NCBI RefSeq assembly: GCF_009831235.1
Contig: NZ_WUUL01000002.1
Location: 186,001 to 250,000, forward strand
Reading direction: 5' to 3'
DNA: 64,000 nt
Origin: Shimazuella alba
Lineage (GTDB): Bacteria; Bacillota; Bacilli; Thermoactinomycetales; Thermoactinomycetaceae
The translations under genes were made by a program, and so were the position numbers. This document shows, piece by piece, positions 52,056 to 63,843 of this stretch. Within the stretch, counting starts at the first letter, position 1. Every line of letters begins with the position of its first letter. The notes under the pieces were generated by a model. The model was given only the letters and a program-made list of their open reading frames with translations, did no database searches and was not told where the DNA came from.

Positions 52056-52198
52056 CGTACATATCCCCTTTTTATTTGTATTTGGTGACTACAAAACTAC
52101 CTTTTTCTCTGAGAGTTCTTGTAGTGTTCTTTTCATGTTTTCATTCTAGCAACTATCTTTTACTAAGATTTCTTATCGATTGCGGAAATGTCTTTTAA
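52037..52198. repeat. Direct repeat copy 1: araC 3' end, intergenic region and VOC-gene start
   Basis: About 162 bp nearly identical to 54267-54427. On the minus strand it carries a 12-codon remnant of an araC 3' end (KDISAIDKKS, stop), the intergenic segment, and the ATG of the VOC gene. Confidence 0.88.
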
Positions 52199-52208
52199 GA
52201 GAAACTAC

Positions 52209-52385
52209 TTAAAACAAATGAAGTTCTTCTTCTCGGGTAAATAGATTCACAGAAAAAACGCCATCCTTTCTTTTTTCCATTCCTATAGAAAGAATAGCGT
52301 GTTTTTTGTTTTGAGGAACCATTTTGTTTTTAGCTTTATGCGCTTGTACGGCGACCCCTAGATTTTCAATGACTCTAAACTCCAA
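52209..52385 (-). pseudogene. Short gene fragment X, copy 1
   Basis: A 58-codon frame (TTG 52385, overlapping the DUF1569 3' end) reads EFRVIENLGVAVQAHKAKNK, MVPQNKKHAILSIGMEKRKD, then GVFSVNLFTREEELHLF and a stop. KKHAILSIGMEKRKDG resembles KKSAIFSLGIKKWKQG in the fragment at 52824-53024, so the two are paralogous remnants. No ribosome site. Family unknown. Confidence 0.4.
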
Positions 52386-52824
52386 ATTGTTTTAAGTGAT
52401 AGTCTAAGTGCTTGTAAATTCCTTTTCCCCATTGTTCAGAAGTAAGTTTGCCGAAAAAAGGATGTGGATGAGTGGTACACTTTTCTGGCCCATTATTTTG
52501 GAATGCTATAATTTTTTGTTTCAGTTTTTCTCTTTCTGTTTCAAATTCTTTTTCATCTGCAACCAAAATGGTCGGAATAGTGGACATATTGCGGGATAAT
52601 GGCTTGTTATTATAAAAAATTGGTTTCACAAACTTTCCAATTAATATCCCTAACCAACCTCTTGGAGGAAAAGAATTTCCCATGGCAATGTCTTGGAACA
52701 ATGAGCAGTGAGCTAGCATTTGGGCAACATCCATTTTTCCCCATTGCGGTTGTGAAGTTGGGCTCAATTTGTCGATACGATTTAAAATTTCCTCTGTATC
52801 TAAATGATTAAAAATATTTTTCAT
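52375..52824 (-). CDS. DUF1569 (DinB-superfamily-like) protein
   Basis: A 149-residue helical-bundle protein. WGKMDVAQMLAHCSLFQDIA and the C-terminal HPFFGKLTSEQWGKGIYKHL, DYHLKQFG are typical of DUF1569/DinB_2, with histidines that may bind metal (AHC, HPF, KHLDYH). The ATG at 52824 overlaps the stop of an upstream fragment as TAATG; AAGGGG lies 11 bases before it. Possibly a thiol-S-transferase-type or hydrolase fold; function unknown. Confidence 0.78.
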   Translation of the reverse strand: MKNIFNHLDTEEILNRIDKLSPTSQPQWGKMDVAQMLAHCSLFQDIAMGNSFPPRGWLGILIGKFVKPIFYNNKPLSRNMSTIPTILVADEKEFETEREKLKQKIIAFQNNGPEKCTTHPHPFFGKLTSEQWGKGIYKHLDYHLKQFGV

Positions 52825-53024
52825 TAGTGCAAATCCCCTTGCTTCCATTTCTTAATTCCTAAAGAAAAAATAGCGCTTTTTTTCGATTTCGGAGATTTTT
52901 TCTTAACTTGATGACATGAGAACGAAGGGAGAATTGTTAAGCGATTAGGGAAATAGTACCCAATAATCGTTGTCTGCTGTTCGGATATTTCATCCCAATC
53001 ACAATCGTGGTCAAAAAGGTATTT
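52824..53024 (-). pseudogene. Short gene fragment X, copy 2
   Basis: The frame reads KYLFDHDCDWDEISEQQTTI, later GYYFPNRLTILPSFSCHQVK, KKSPKSKKSAIFSLGIKKWK and a stop that overlaps the DUF1569 ATG. There is no usable start codon. It shares the KKxAIxSxGxxK block with 52209-52385. A truncated paralogue left by the local duplications. Confidence 0.4.
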
Positions 53025-53069
53025 TTAGTACTTGGAGTACCTCTTGGCGAACGCATATCAAATTTTAGT

Positions 53070-53603
53070 TTAATTAGAATAAGAGAGAATAGCGACTCCT
53101 GTATCCGTTGTCTGTGTGTTTATCAATTTAAAGGATTTTTGATCTATTCCTTCTTTAAAGAGTCGCTCTCCTTTCCCAACCACAACAGGATTAACGATAA
53201 AATGGTATTCATCAATGAGATCATGTTGCATCAGGCTCCGAATGAGCTCACCGCTTCCATAGATTAAGAGATTTTGGCTGGACTCTTGTTTTAGCCTTTT
53301 TATTTCTTCTATTACGTTACCTTTGATAAAATTTGCATTCCATTCTGCATCTTCTAAAGTTGTAGTAGGAACAAACTTTGGAACACTATTCATTCTATCA
53401 GCAAAACCATCTTCATCTTTCATTGCAGGCCAAGCAGCAGCCATTCCTTGATACGTTTTTCTTCCTAACAAAAGTGCTTCACTTGCAAACAGAAGATCAT
53501 GTTGAAATTTCCCTACTTCGTGATTAAAATATGGTGCAGTCCAAGCGGGTTCTTCCATTACTCCATCCAATGACAAGTATAAAGATACGATGACTTTTTT
53601 CAT
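53070..53603 (-). CDS. DHFR-like / RibD C-terminal domain protein, second copy
   Basis: A 177-residue DHFR-fold protein: KKVIVSLYLSLDGVMEEPAW, LLFASEALLLGRKTYQGMAA, LLIYGSGELIRSLMQHDLID and EYHFIVNPVVVGKGERLF. It has the same architecture as 50972-51547 but is clearly diverged. AAAGGGG precedes the ATG. It lies downstream of the DoxX-like gene and is probably in the AraC-controlled unit. Likely NADPH-binding; substrate unknown. Confidence 0.86.
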   Translation of the reverse strand: MKKVIVSLYLSLDGVMEEPAWTAPYFNHEVGKFQHDLLFASEALLLGRKTYQGMAAAWPAMKDEDGFADRMNSVPKFVPTTTLEDAEWNANFIKGNVIEEIKRLKQESSQNLLIYGSGELIRSLMQHDLIDEYHFIVNPVVVGKGERLFKEGIDQKSFKLINTQTTDTGVAILSYSN

Positions 53604-53762
53604 AATAGTATTCCCCTTTAGTGTATTTATAAATTAAATAATTATCATATATATTAAAATTCAAATACAGATGGTTGTGCACAAAATAATTTATACATTT
53701 AAATCTAAATTTTCTCCAATTTCCCTAATCATTTTATTCTTTTAAGAAAAGTTAGCACGATC

Positions 53763-54170
53763 TTACTTTAATTCATTTTTTGCTTTTAAAAATGGTTTGT
53801 AGTTTTCCATGTACGCCACAAGAAGATATACATTTAGCAGAACAACGACTAGCGCAGGTAGGATCGTTTTCATATCTAGAAACAGATGAAATAATATGAT
53901 GTTTACTGAAATAGGCGTATATAGTACTAATGCTAAAGGAACAAAACGGTTTATGATTAATAATATACCTGCGACAAATCCTAACACACTAACAATGCCT
54001 GGAATATATTGAGCATTATTGATCCCTGTTATAAATTGATTAGCAACAGGATTCGAATATTGAACTGGAGGTGCAAATTGAATGAAAATATTTAGTACAC
54101 CAATAGTACCAAATGCTACTAAAAGAATACCAAGACCAATGCGTGCAATCAGAGGCAGTTTTTTTGTCAT
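53763..54170 (-). CDS. DoxX-like four-helix membrane protein
   Basis: A 135-residue membrane protein with four helices. ARIGLGILLVAFGTIGVLNI and the later LFLDMKTILPALVVVLLNVY fit the DoxX/DoxD-like superfamily. I start at ATG 54170 (AGGAGTGA upstream); a GTG three codons earlier is possible. A scar of a lost gene lies immediately upstream, whose stop overlaps this ribosome region. Confidence 0.75.
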   Translation of the reverse strand: MTKKLPLIARIGLGILLVAFGTIGVLNIFIQFAPPVQYSNPVANQFITGINNAQYIPGIVSVLGFVAGILLIINRFVPLALVLYTPISVNIILFHLFLDMKTILPALVVVLLNVYLLVAYMENYKPFLKAKNELK

Positions 54171-54171
54171 A

Positions 54172-54285
54172 TCATTCACTCCTATTTATTTGTGTTTTTT
54201 TCTTTGTTACGGTAATCCAATCTACTGAATCGAAAAATCTCGAATCAATCAATTTTAGACTCCTTGATGAATCCCTAGTATCATC
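54172..54285 (-). pseudogene. Deletion scar joining a VOC-gene start to a DHFR-like gene end
   Basis: From ATG 54285 the frame copies the VOC gene start (MILGIH) and then hits a stop. In the next phase the sequence reads SLKLIDSRFFDSVDWITVTK and ends at 54172, closely matching DLRLVDSRVFDSGVVGLTYQ, the end of the DHFR-like protein at 50972. A duplicated VOC-DHFR pair lost its middle. Confidence 0.72.
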
Positions 54286-54427
54286 GTACATATCCCCTTT
54301 TTATTTGTATTTGTGATCTACAATACTACCTTTTTCTCTGAAAGTTCTTGTAGTATTCTTTTCATGTTTTCATTCTAGCATCTATCTTTTACCTAGATTT
54401 CTTATCGATTGCGGTAATGTCTTTTAA
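54267..54427. repeat. Direct repeat copy 2
   Basis: Near-identical partner of 52037-52198. Here the araC 3' end is intact (stop at 54389), and the VOC start leads into the deletion scar. Confidence 0.88.
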
Positions 54428-55195
54428 AAAAATTCGCATTAATAATGGGAGAGAAACTAAAATAGGCGGATCATCAAGCAAAGGAGGACGGAGGGTAACT
54501 TGTTGAAAAGGAACCGAAAAGCAGTCTTTCACAATGATAGGTTGATGGGAGCGAAAGCGGAGTGTCTTTTCTGGCAGCAAAACATCACTTGACTCCATTT
54601 CCCATGAAACTGATGTTGCCATCAAATAGTACATCCCAGGGTTCACATTTTTAAAACAAAATGATCCTTCAGAAGAAAGTAAAGTTCCATATAAAGGAAG
54701 ACCTTCTGGAACTGGTTTTGCAAATAATCCAATGAAGATCACTCCTTCAATAGGCACTTCCGATTCCACGATACCTTCTATTCTATTATCTATTGAATTT
54801 GGCAACTTACTAAGAGACCATTGATTCATCTGTTTTAAGGAAGGAAAGTCCTCATTAACCATCTGAGTTGACTTTCTAAATGCAGAAGGGGTCATTCCAA
54901 CACGTTTTGTAAATTGGGTAGTAAACGTCCCCAAGCTTTGTTGACCAATATTTAATCCTATATCACGTACAGGAAAGTTGGTATCCAATAACATCTTTTT
55001 TGCCTGTTGCATTCGAAGCGAAGAAATATAATAAAATGGAGAAACCCCTATTTTTTCTTTGAAAATCCGAGTAAAGTGATAAGGACTATAGCCTGCATAA
55101 TTAGCAATTTCAGATAGAGACAGAGGTCGATCTAAATGATATTGGATATAAGAAACAACACCTTCTAATTCCTTTTCATATCGATATAACTTCAT
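54389..55195 (-). CDS. AraC-family transcriptional regulator
   Basis: A 268-residue regulator with the two helix-turn-helix motifs at the N-terminus: YHLDRPLSLSEIANYAGYSP YHFTRIFKEKIG and DIGLNIGQQSLGTFTTQF, then KRVGMTPSAFRKS. The C-terminal ~150 residues (EGVIFIGLFAKPVPEGLPLY) form a ligand-binding or carboxypeptidase-regulatory-like domain. ATG 55195 follows AGGAGTAAACGTG. It probably controls the DoxX/DHFR/DUF1569 genes downstream. Its 3' end is duplicated at 52037-52198. Confidence 0.87.
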   Translation of the reverse strand: MKLYRYEKELEGVVSYIQYHLDRPLSLSEIANYAGYSPYHFTRIFKEKIGVSPFYYISSLRMQQAKKMLLDTNFPVRDIGLNIGQQSLGTFTTQFTKRVGMTPSAFRKSTQMVNEDFPSLKQMNQWSLSKLPNSIDNRIEGIVESEVPIEGVIFIGLFAKPVPEGLPLYGTLLSSEGSFCFKNVNPGMYYLMATSVSWEMESSDVLLPEKTLRFRSHQPIIVKDCFSVPFQQVTLRPPLLDDPPILVSLPLLMRIFLKDITAIDKKSR

Positions 55196-55351
55196 CACGT
55201 TTACTCCTGACTAAATTTTTTCAGTTTACATTAAAAATTCATATTAAAAATCATAGCATCTAACTTGTAATCTTGATGGAACAATATAAAACATATGCCA
55301 CGAATTATATAATATTATACTATATGTAAATTATTTGTATAGAAATTAAAA

Positions 55352-56460
55352 TCAACGAAATGAAATTTTCTCCTTTTTTTGTTTTATTTTACCAATTATT
55401 AATAGTAATAGTGCAGGCACCAGAGCAAAGAAAAAATCAAGAAAAGGTTTATATCTGTCTAAACTAAATAAGTAGCTGGTATCCGTTGCAACTAATTTCG
55501 CTAACAATACAAGTAATATTCCGAGCGGAAGAATAAAGGAACGCGAGTTTTTTATTTTAAACAACTGAACCAGACCAACATGTGAACAATAAAAACATAT
55601 GACCATTCGACAATAAAGATCAAAAAAAGATAACATATTAATGGCAATTTGTATTTTTTGGAAAAAATCACCCAATTGCACTCTCATTCCTAATTTCCAT
55701 CCTGGATAGAGTATAGTGGAAGTAATATTTACTCCTAGCACAAGAATAGTCATTGCTGTAAATGAAATGACAAACAATCCACCCATAATAGTCCCAATCA
55801 CCCAAGATTTCTTTACTTTTTCCTGCGGGTAAACAAAAGGAACAATCATAAGAAAAAAAACAATTCCACAAAAGGTAAACTTATAAAGGTTATAGAGCCA
55901 CGCATAATTTTTTGAAATCCACCTTCAAAAAAAACTGGTTCTAAATTTCGGATATCTGCAACAGAAATAAATGAAATTGTAAGAATAATTATAGCTAGAA
56001 GGATAAAAATATATAGTAACTCAAAACTCCTTGCTATCGTTTCAAAGCCTAAACTCACTCCCATAACAATAACCACTGCGAATAATATATATATAGCGAT
56101 AGAAGGAGTTCGCGGTAATATTTGAGATGTTACAAAATCCCCAGTATACCTCATAGAAAGAGCAGCGTAGTAAAATGAGTAGAGAACAAACAAAAAGATT
56201 ACTATTTTCCCTGCCCATTTCCCTAATATTTGCTCACTATATTCTACAAAGGTTTTCTGAGGATAGATTCTACTTAATGGATAGTAAACAAAAAGAATAA
56301 TACACAGCCCTACCAATAAACTTATAAGACCCACTATCCATCCATTTTGCTTGGCATCTACAGCTTGAATCAGAGGTATGATTGCAATTTCATCACCAAC
56401 TATAAATACAAATAATAAAACGATTAGTTGGAAAGCAGAGATCTGTGCTCTATCGTTCAT
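55352..56460 (-). pseudogene. Spore germination permease (GerB/GerKB family) split by a frameshift in an A8 run
   Basis: The first part (ATG 56460, AAGGTGAGTAAT site) encodes about 204 residues with six helices of the GerB spore-germination permease family and stops at 55846 after PFVELFFFL. The second part starts at once in another frame (MIVPFVYPQEKVKKSWVIGT, 165 residues to 55352) and completes the family. The break lies at eight As at 55853-55860. A ninth A would give one continuous ~369-residue protein, the normal family length. The causes could be a real mutation, phase variation, transcriptional slippage or a sequencing error. Confidence 0.8.
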
Positions 56461-56479
56461 ATTACTCACCTTCTTTCCT

Positions 56480-56710
56480 TTATTCTAGCGAACCATATAC
56501 CATATCCTTAAGGGGTTTAAAAAAATAGATGACTCCATCTGAAATTATCGGTAAATCCACATGAAGTGCTAGAGAAATACTCAGCACTATATCAATCGAG
56601 ATTAAGCAAATGTATAAAATAATCTCTTTTTTTTGTCCTTCTTTCCAAATACTTGGTAATTGCCATAAAACAGTAGCAAGAAATAAGATAGCTATAATGG
56701 CAATATTCAT
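56480..56710 (-). CDS. Small two-helix membrane protein of a germinant-receptor operon (D-subunit-like)
   Basis: A 76-residue protein with two helices (about 4-20 and 29-50) joined by KEGQKKE. Small D subunits of this size and topology occur in Bacillus germinant-receptor operons and modulate receptor activity. AAGGAG lies upstream of ATG. It sits between gerC and gerB. Confidence 0.72.
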   Translation of the reverse strand: MNIAIIAILFLATVLWQLPSIWKEGQKKEIILYICLISIDIVLSISLALHVDLPIISDGVIYFFKPLKDMVYGSLE

Positions 56711-56715
56711 TCCTT

Positions 56716-57924
56716 TTACTCCTTAATCTTTTTTAGATTAGAATTATTAATTATACCAGTAAAAGTAACATTGACCTTACTTTGTATGTTTGAGGGAATG
56801 TTTCCAAAAAGTTGCTGATTCCACTTTTCCTTATTTTCCATCCAATAATCTGGATCATCTCGATAAACTGCTCGGCCGAATTCCAGTACATCTGTTTTGT
56901 ATTTTTTCTGAGCAGCGAAAATAACAGACTTGATTATTCTTGTAATTTCTTTCTGAGCAAGTACATTCAATGTTCTTATCGTCTGTGGATTATCTATCTG
57001 TAAGTTTTCACATTGAACTTCATTTATATTTATCTCTGTCTGTACCTTAATCTGAATAAGAGGATGAGAATTTTGCCTCTTACTCTTCACAGATGTTTTC
57101 GTATGTAATACTTCTAACATAATCCTTTTTTGAGAATGACCAGGACAAAAAATTCTTATATATGTTTTTTCTATCTTATTTAAAATAAAATTTAGTCCTA
57201 TGCTCTCTTTTTCACTAAGCCAACCTACCAGCTTATCCCGGTGAAAAACACCAATGTTACTTATTTTTAAAAATGTTTCGGGTGCTATTTTTTTCACATT
57301 TTCTTCTACTTCTCCTTTTTCTTTTGACTCGATCAATTCAATTGCCGTTAACTTAGCTTCTTCTCCTTCATTGGATAAATTGGAAATCAGATCATCCATC
57401 ATGCTTCCCATAACGGCACCTTTTGTTTTTATTTGAGTTTTGATAGAAGCATAAATCAAATCTGCCGGATTCTGTGTAAACGGTGTCATCACTTCTAAAA
57501 TATTCTCTGCAGTATTTCCTCTTGCAATACATATATAGAAAATTGGTTCTGTCCCTCTACTTCGAGAAAAATAATCCAATATATCTTTTAATCCTTCTCG
57601 AGCTAGATTTTCTCCTATAACAAGAACCTTCATTTGTGAGGTATAGTTTTCTCTATCACTCAAGGTGGTTCGTTTTTGCATTGCTTCCGATATAGATTTT
57701 CCTTTTGTTTTATAGGTAACAACGGGAGACTGATTTCCTCCACCTTTTTGGGAAGCAATCGTAGCCGGATTTACAACCTGTGTGGTTACTACATATTGAT
57801 CCTTTATCTTATCAATTCCCAAGGAAGTAATTAATGCTAAATCGTCGAGTTCTCTAGAATCCCAACAAGCCGTACAGATCATACATAAACAAACAAAGAC
57901 TAAAAAAAAGATATTTTTTGTCAC
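56716..57924 (-). CDS. Germination lipoprotein, GerC (GerKC) family
   Basis: A 402-residue lipoprotein. The signal ends in a lipobox at VCLCMICTACWDSRELDDLA, with C at about residue 20 followed by the family WDxRELD. GerC subunits sit on the outer face of the spore inner membrane with GerA/GerB. Start is GTG 57924, overlapping the gerA stop as GTGA, with AAGGAG upstream. Confidence 0.92.
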   Translation of the reverse strand: MTKNIFFLVFVCLCMICTACWDSRELDDLALITSLGIDKIKDQYVVTTQVVNPATIASQKGGGNQSPVVTYKTKGKSISEAMQKRTTLSDRENYTSQMKVLVIGENLAREGLKDILDYFSRSRGTEPIFYICIARGNTAENILEVMTPFTQNPADLIYASIKTQIKTKGAVMGSMMDDLISNLSNEGEEAKLTAIELIESKEKGEVEENVKKIAPETFLKISNIGVFHRDKLVGWLSEKESIGLNFILNKIEKTYIRIFCPGHSQKRIMLEVLHTKTSVKSKRQNSHPLIQIKVQTEININEVQCENLQIDNPQTIRTLNVLAQKEITRIIKSVIFAAQKKYKTDVLEFGRAVYRDDPDYWMENKEKWNQQLFGNIPSNIQSKVNVTFTGIINNSNLKKIKE

Positions 57925-59435
57925 TCTTTAAACTCCTTGTTCGTAGGTGTGAGCGGTAGACGAATAAAAGCATCTTTTTGTCCTGCCTTAATGAATGGAG
58001 AAAATGGAGTCATGTATGGAACTCCAAAGGAACGCAAACTACACAAATGAAGTACAAGAGCAATGACTCCAATCATGACACCAATGAGACCAAAAATTCC
58101 AGATAACAGCATAAATATAACTCGTAAAATACGAATGGCTATCTCCATATTACTTGAAGGAATTATAAAACTAGATATCGCTGTTCCAGAAATCACGATC
58201 ACGACAGCAGCAGTTACTATTCCTGCTTCCACAGCTGCTTGACCAATAACAACTGCTCCTACAATCGATACTGCCTGTCCCACTACTCTAGGCATTCTTA
58301 TGCCAGCTTCTCTTAGTATTTCAAACATCAAAAGCATAAGTAGCGCCTCACCAAGAGTAGGTAAAGGGACCCCTTCATGCTGACGGGCTAAATTGAGCAA
58401 CAATGGATATGGAATCAGTTCTGAGTGAAAAGTAGTTATCGCGACATAAATCGCAGGACCAAATAAAGCTAATAAAAGTCCGATATATCGCATGAAACGA
58501 ATTATTGATCCTATATCAAAACGCTGATAATAGTCTTCGGGAGACTGCATAAATTGAGAGAAAATTGCTGGAACTAAAAGAACAAAAGGAGTACCGTCCA
58601 CTAAAATTGCTACTCGCCCTTCTAACAATCCTGCAGCAATTACATCTGGACGCTCTGAGTTATACATAGTGGGAAATGGGGTAAACTTCTTATCTTGTAT
58701 AGATTCTTCTATCATCCCCCCTTCCAAAACACCTGACAAATCAATTTTTTTTATACGGTTTCGAATTTCTTGAATGAGATTCTCTTCTACCAATCCTCGA
58801 ATATATATAATTGCTAAACTTATATTTGTTACTTTCCCTGCCGATTGATTTTCTACTTGAAGTCTCGAATCCTTTATTTTCTTCCTTATCAAAACGATAT
58901 TGGTTGCAATCGATTCAGAAAAAACTTCCTTAGGTCCCCGTACTACAGTTTGGGTAGTTGGTTCACTCACAGCACGTTCTTTCGACTCATTTAATCCAAA
59001 CGCTAAACCCACTGCGCTCTGATCGATTAATAAAATAGCGTACCCAGATAATAGATGCTCAAATAACTCGTTAAGATTCCCTATATCCTGGATATCTCCT
59101 GCCGTAAGTATTGATTCTTTTAAGAGTTGAAGAGGATTATTCTCAAGACTAATTAATTCTTCAAGTTCTGTTCCTTTGATCTCTAGCATCAATGGGTCTA
59201 GGATATTTTGTTGAATTGATTTTTTATCTGCCAATCCATCTATATAAACAATAGCTGCTCTTAGTGATCTATTTTTGCCAAAACGAATCTGGCGAATTAT
59301 GACATCACTACTAACTCCTATTCTTTCTTTTAATTGTTCTAAATTGTTATCTAAAAATAAAGGTTTATTATCATCCTCATCTTGATTCGTAGGTTGGTCC
59401 ATTTTCCCTTTATTCATTCGCTCAAAGATACTCAT
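57921..59435 (-). CDS. Germinant receptor subunit, GerA (GerKA) family
   Basis: A 504-residue protein with a long N-terminal soluble domain (about 1-290; DVIIRQIRFGKNRSLRAAIV, VRGPKEVFSESIATNIVLIR) and about five C-terminal helices (PYPLLLNLARQHEGVPLPTL, RMPRVVGQAVSIVGAVVIGQ). It senses nutrients with GerB and GerC to trigger germination. I choose ATG 59435, after AAGGTGAGTACA, over GTG 59444. First gene of the gerA-C-D-B operon. Confidence 0.93.
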   Translation of the reverse strand: MSIFERMNKGKMDQPTNQDEDDNKPLFLDNNLEQLKERIGVSSDVIIRQIRFGKNRSLRAAIVYIDGLADKKSIQQNILDPLMLEIKGTELEELISLENNPLQLLKESILTAGDIQDIGNLNELFEHLLSGYAILLIDQSAVGLAFGLNESKERAVSEPTTQTVVRGPKEVFSESIATNIVLIRKKIKDSRLQVENQSAGKVTNISLAIIYIRGLVEENLIQEIRNRIKKIDLSGVLEGGMIEESIQDKKFTPFPTMYNSERPDVIAAGLLEGRVAILVDGTPFVLLVPAIFSQFMQSPEDYYQRFDIGSIIRFMRYIGLLLALFGPAIYVAITTFHSELIPYPLLLNLARQHEGVPLPTLGEALLMLLMFEILREAGIRMPRVVGQAVSIVGAVVIGQAAVEAGIVTAAVVIVISGTAISSFIIPSSNMEIAIRILRVIFMLLSGIFGLIGVMIGVIALVLHLCSLRSFGVPYMTPFSPFIKAGQKDAFIRLPLTPTNKEFKE

Positions 59436-59520
59436 TGTACTCACCTTTATTCATAACTCGTGTTTGATTTGTAGTGTTTGTTAATTCTACATTTTTTAAC
59501 AGGATTCTAGGTAATAAAAA

Positions 59521-59552
59521 AAAGCACTTCCTATAAGTTAAGGAAGTGCTTT
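59521..59552 (-). terminator. Terminator of the atp operon
   Basis: AAAGCACTTCCT / AGGAAGTGCTTT, 12-bp stem with an 8-base loop and a T-run of nine on the minus strand, 11 bases past the atpC stop. Confidence 0.93.
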
Positions 59553-59562
59553 CCAATTTACT

Positions 59563-59958
59563 CTATTTCCATTTTGCCACATCTAAGCGATTTACTGCGC
59601 GTCTCAATGCTAACTCAGCACGTGCTAAATCTCCATCGTGTTCGGAGATACGCCCTTTTGCTCGGCTAGCCGCAGCTTCCGCACGAGCTACATCAATATC
59701 ACTAGATAATTCTGCTGTTTCCGCAAGGATTGTCACACCACTAGGACGGACTTCCAAAAAACCACCACTGATTGCAATGCGCTCTTCTTTTCCTTCATCT
59801 TTTACCCTTAGAACCGTAACGGATAGAGGACTCACAAGTGGAGCATGATGAGGAAGAATACCAATATCCCCATTTGCTGCACGAGTGATAACCATTTCTA
59901 CTTCTTTGGAGTATACTTTACGCTCTGGAGTTACTATATCCAAATGCATTTTACTCAT
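59563..59958 (-). CDS. atpC: ATP synthase F1 subunit epsilon
   Basis: A 131-residue subunit. The N-terminal beta-sandwich (MHLDIVTPERKVYSKEVEMV, NGDIGILPHHAPLVSPLSVT) and C-terminal helical hairpin (about 85-131) are complete. It couples rotation to the gamma shaft and inhibits hydrolysis. Last gene of the atp operon. Confidence 0.96.
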   Translation of the reverse strand: MSKMHLDIVTPERKVYSKEVEMVITRAANGDIGILPHHAPLVSPLSVTVLRVKDEGKEERIAISGGFLEVRPSGVTILAETAELSSDIDVARAEAAASRAKGRISEHDGDLARAELALRRAVNRLDVAKWK

Positions 59959-59973
59959 GTGATATCACTCCCT

Positions 59974-61398
<1,425 letters not shown>

Positions 61399-62268
61399 CT
61401 ATAAAGCTGCTGCTCCACCAACGATCTCTGCGATCTCTTGGGTAATCGCTGCTTGTCGTGCACGGTTAAATTCAAGTGTTAACTTACCAATGATCTCATT
61501 TGCATTTTCCGTAGCATTTTCCATTGCGTTCATCTGCGCTGCATGTTCACTTGCTTTTCCTTCTAGAAGCGCATTATAGATCAATGTTTCTGCATATCGA
61601 GGCAATAACTCCGCAAGTACTCCTTCTTCCGATGGCTCATATTCATAAGCAGTACTGCTTGTTTTTGTTTCATCTTGTACTAACTCATCACCCGCAAGTG
61701 GCAGTAAACGTTTTTCCACAGGACGCTGGACAACAGGATTCACAAACTCGTTATACAGCAAATATAGCTCATCGAAACTGCCATCAGCATAGTTGCTAAC
61801 CGCTTCTTTTGCGATATTTACCACTTCTGCATACTGAGGAATTGCTGAAATACCTGTTGTTTGTCCAATGATGGGAACCTCACGCTTTTGAAGGACTTCC
61901 AATCCTTTTCGACCAATAACAAATACTACATATTCATCTTTGGATTTATGGCGTTGTCCTAACTTTTCCATGAGTAAACGAATTAGATTACTATTGTATC
62001 CACCTACAAGTCCACGGTCAGAGGTAACAATCAAATAACCGGTCTTCGATACAGGACGTGATTCTAACATCGGGTGTTTCACACCTGATGAACCTTGTGA
62101 GAGGTTTATGATAACGTCTTTTAATTTATCTGCGTAAGGACGAGATGATTCCGCTTGTTCTTGTGCTTTACGCAGGTAGGAAGCAGCTACCATTTTCATT
62201 GCTTTGGTAATCTGCTTGGTCTTCTCAAAAGAATTTATCTTAATTTTAATATCACGCATTGTTGCCAT
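61399..62268 (-). CDS. atpG: ATP synthase F1 subunit gamma
   Basis: A 289-residue central-shaft subunit. N-terminal helix MRDIKIKINSFEKTKQITKA MKMV and C-terminal EFNRARQAAITQEIAEIVGG form the coiled-coil shaft; SDRGLVGGYNSN is the conserved mid-domain motif. Between atpA and atpD as usual. Confidence 0.96.
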   Translation of the reverse strand: MATMRDIKIKINSFEKTKQITKAMKMVAASYLRKAQEQAESSRPYADKLKDVIINLSQGSSGVKHPMLESRPVSKTGYLIVTSDRGLVGGYNSNLIRLLMEKLGQRHKSKDEYVVFVIGRKGLEVLQKREVPIIGQTTGISAIPQYAEVVNIAKEAVSNYADGSFDELYLLYNEFVNPVVQRPVEKRLLPLAGDELVQDETKTSSTAYEYEPSEEGVLAELLPRYAETLIYNALLEGKASEHAAQMNAMENATENANEIIGKLTLEFNRARQAAITQEIAEIVGGAAAL

Positions 62269-62307
62269 CGTTGATTCACCGCCTTTCCTTTCAGGCTAGT
62301 TCAGTCT

Positions 62308-63843
<1,536 letters not shown>

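Noticed and set aside
52255-52310. Imperfect hairpin between VOC and DUF1569 genes
   Set aside because: It lies inside the open fragment 52209-52385 and pairs poorly; a terminator cannot be claimed.
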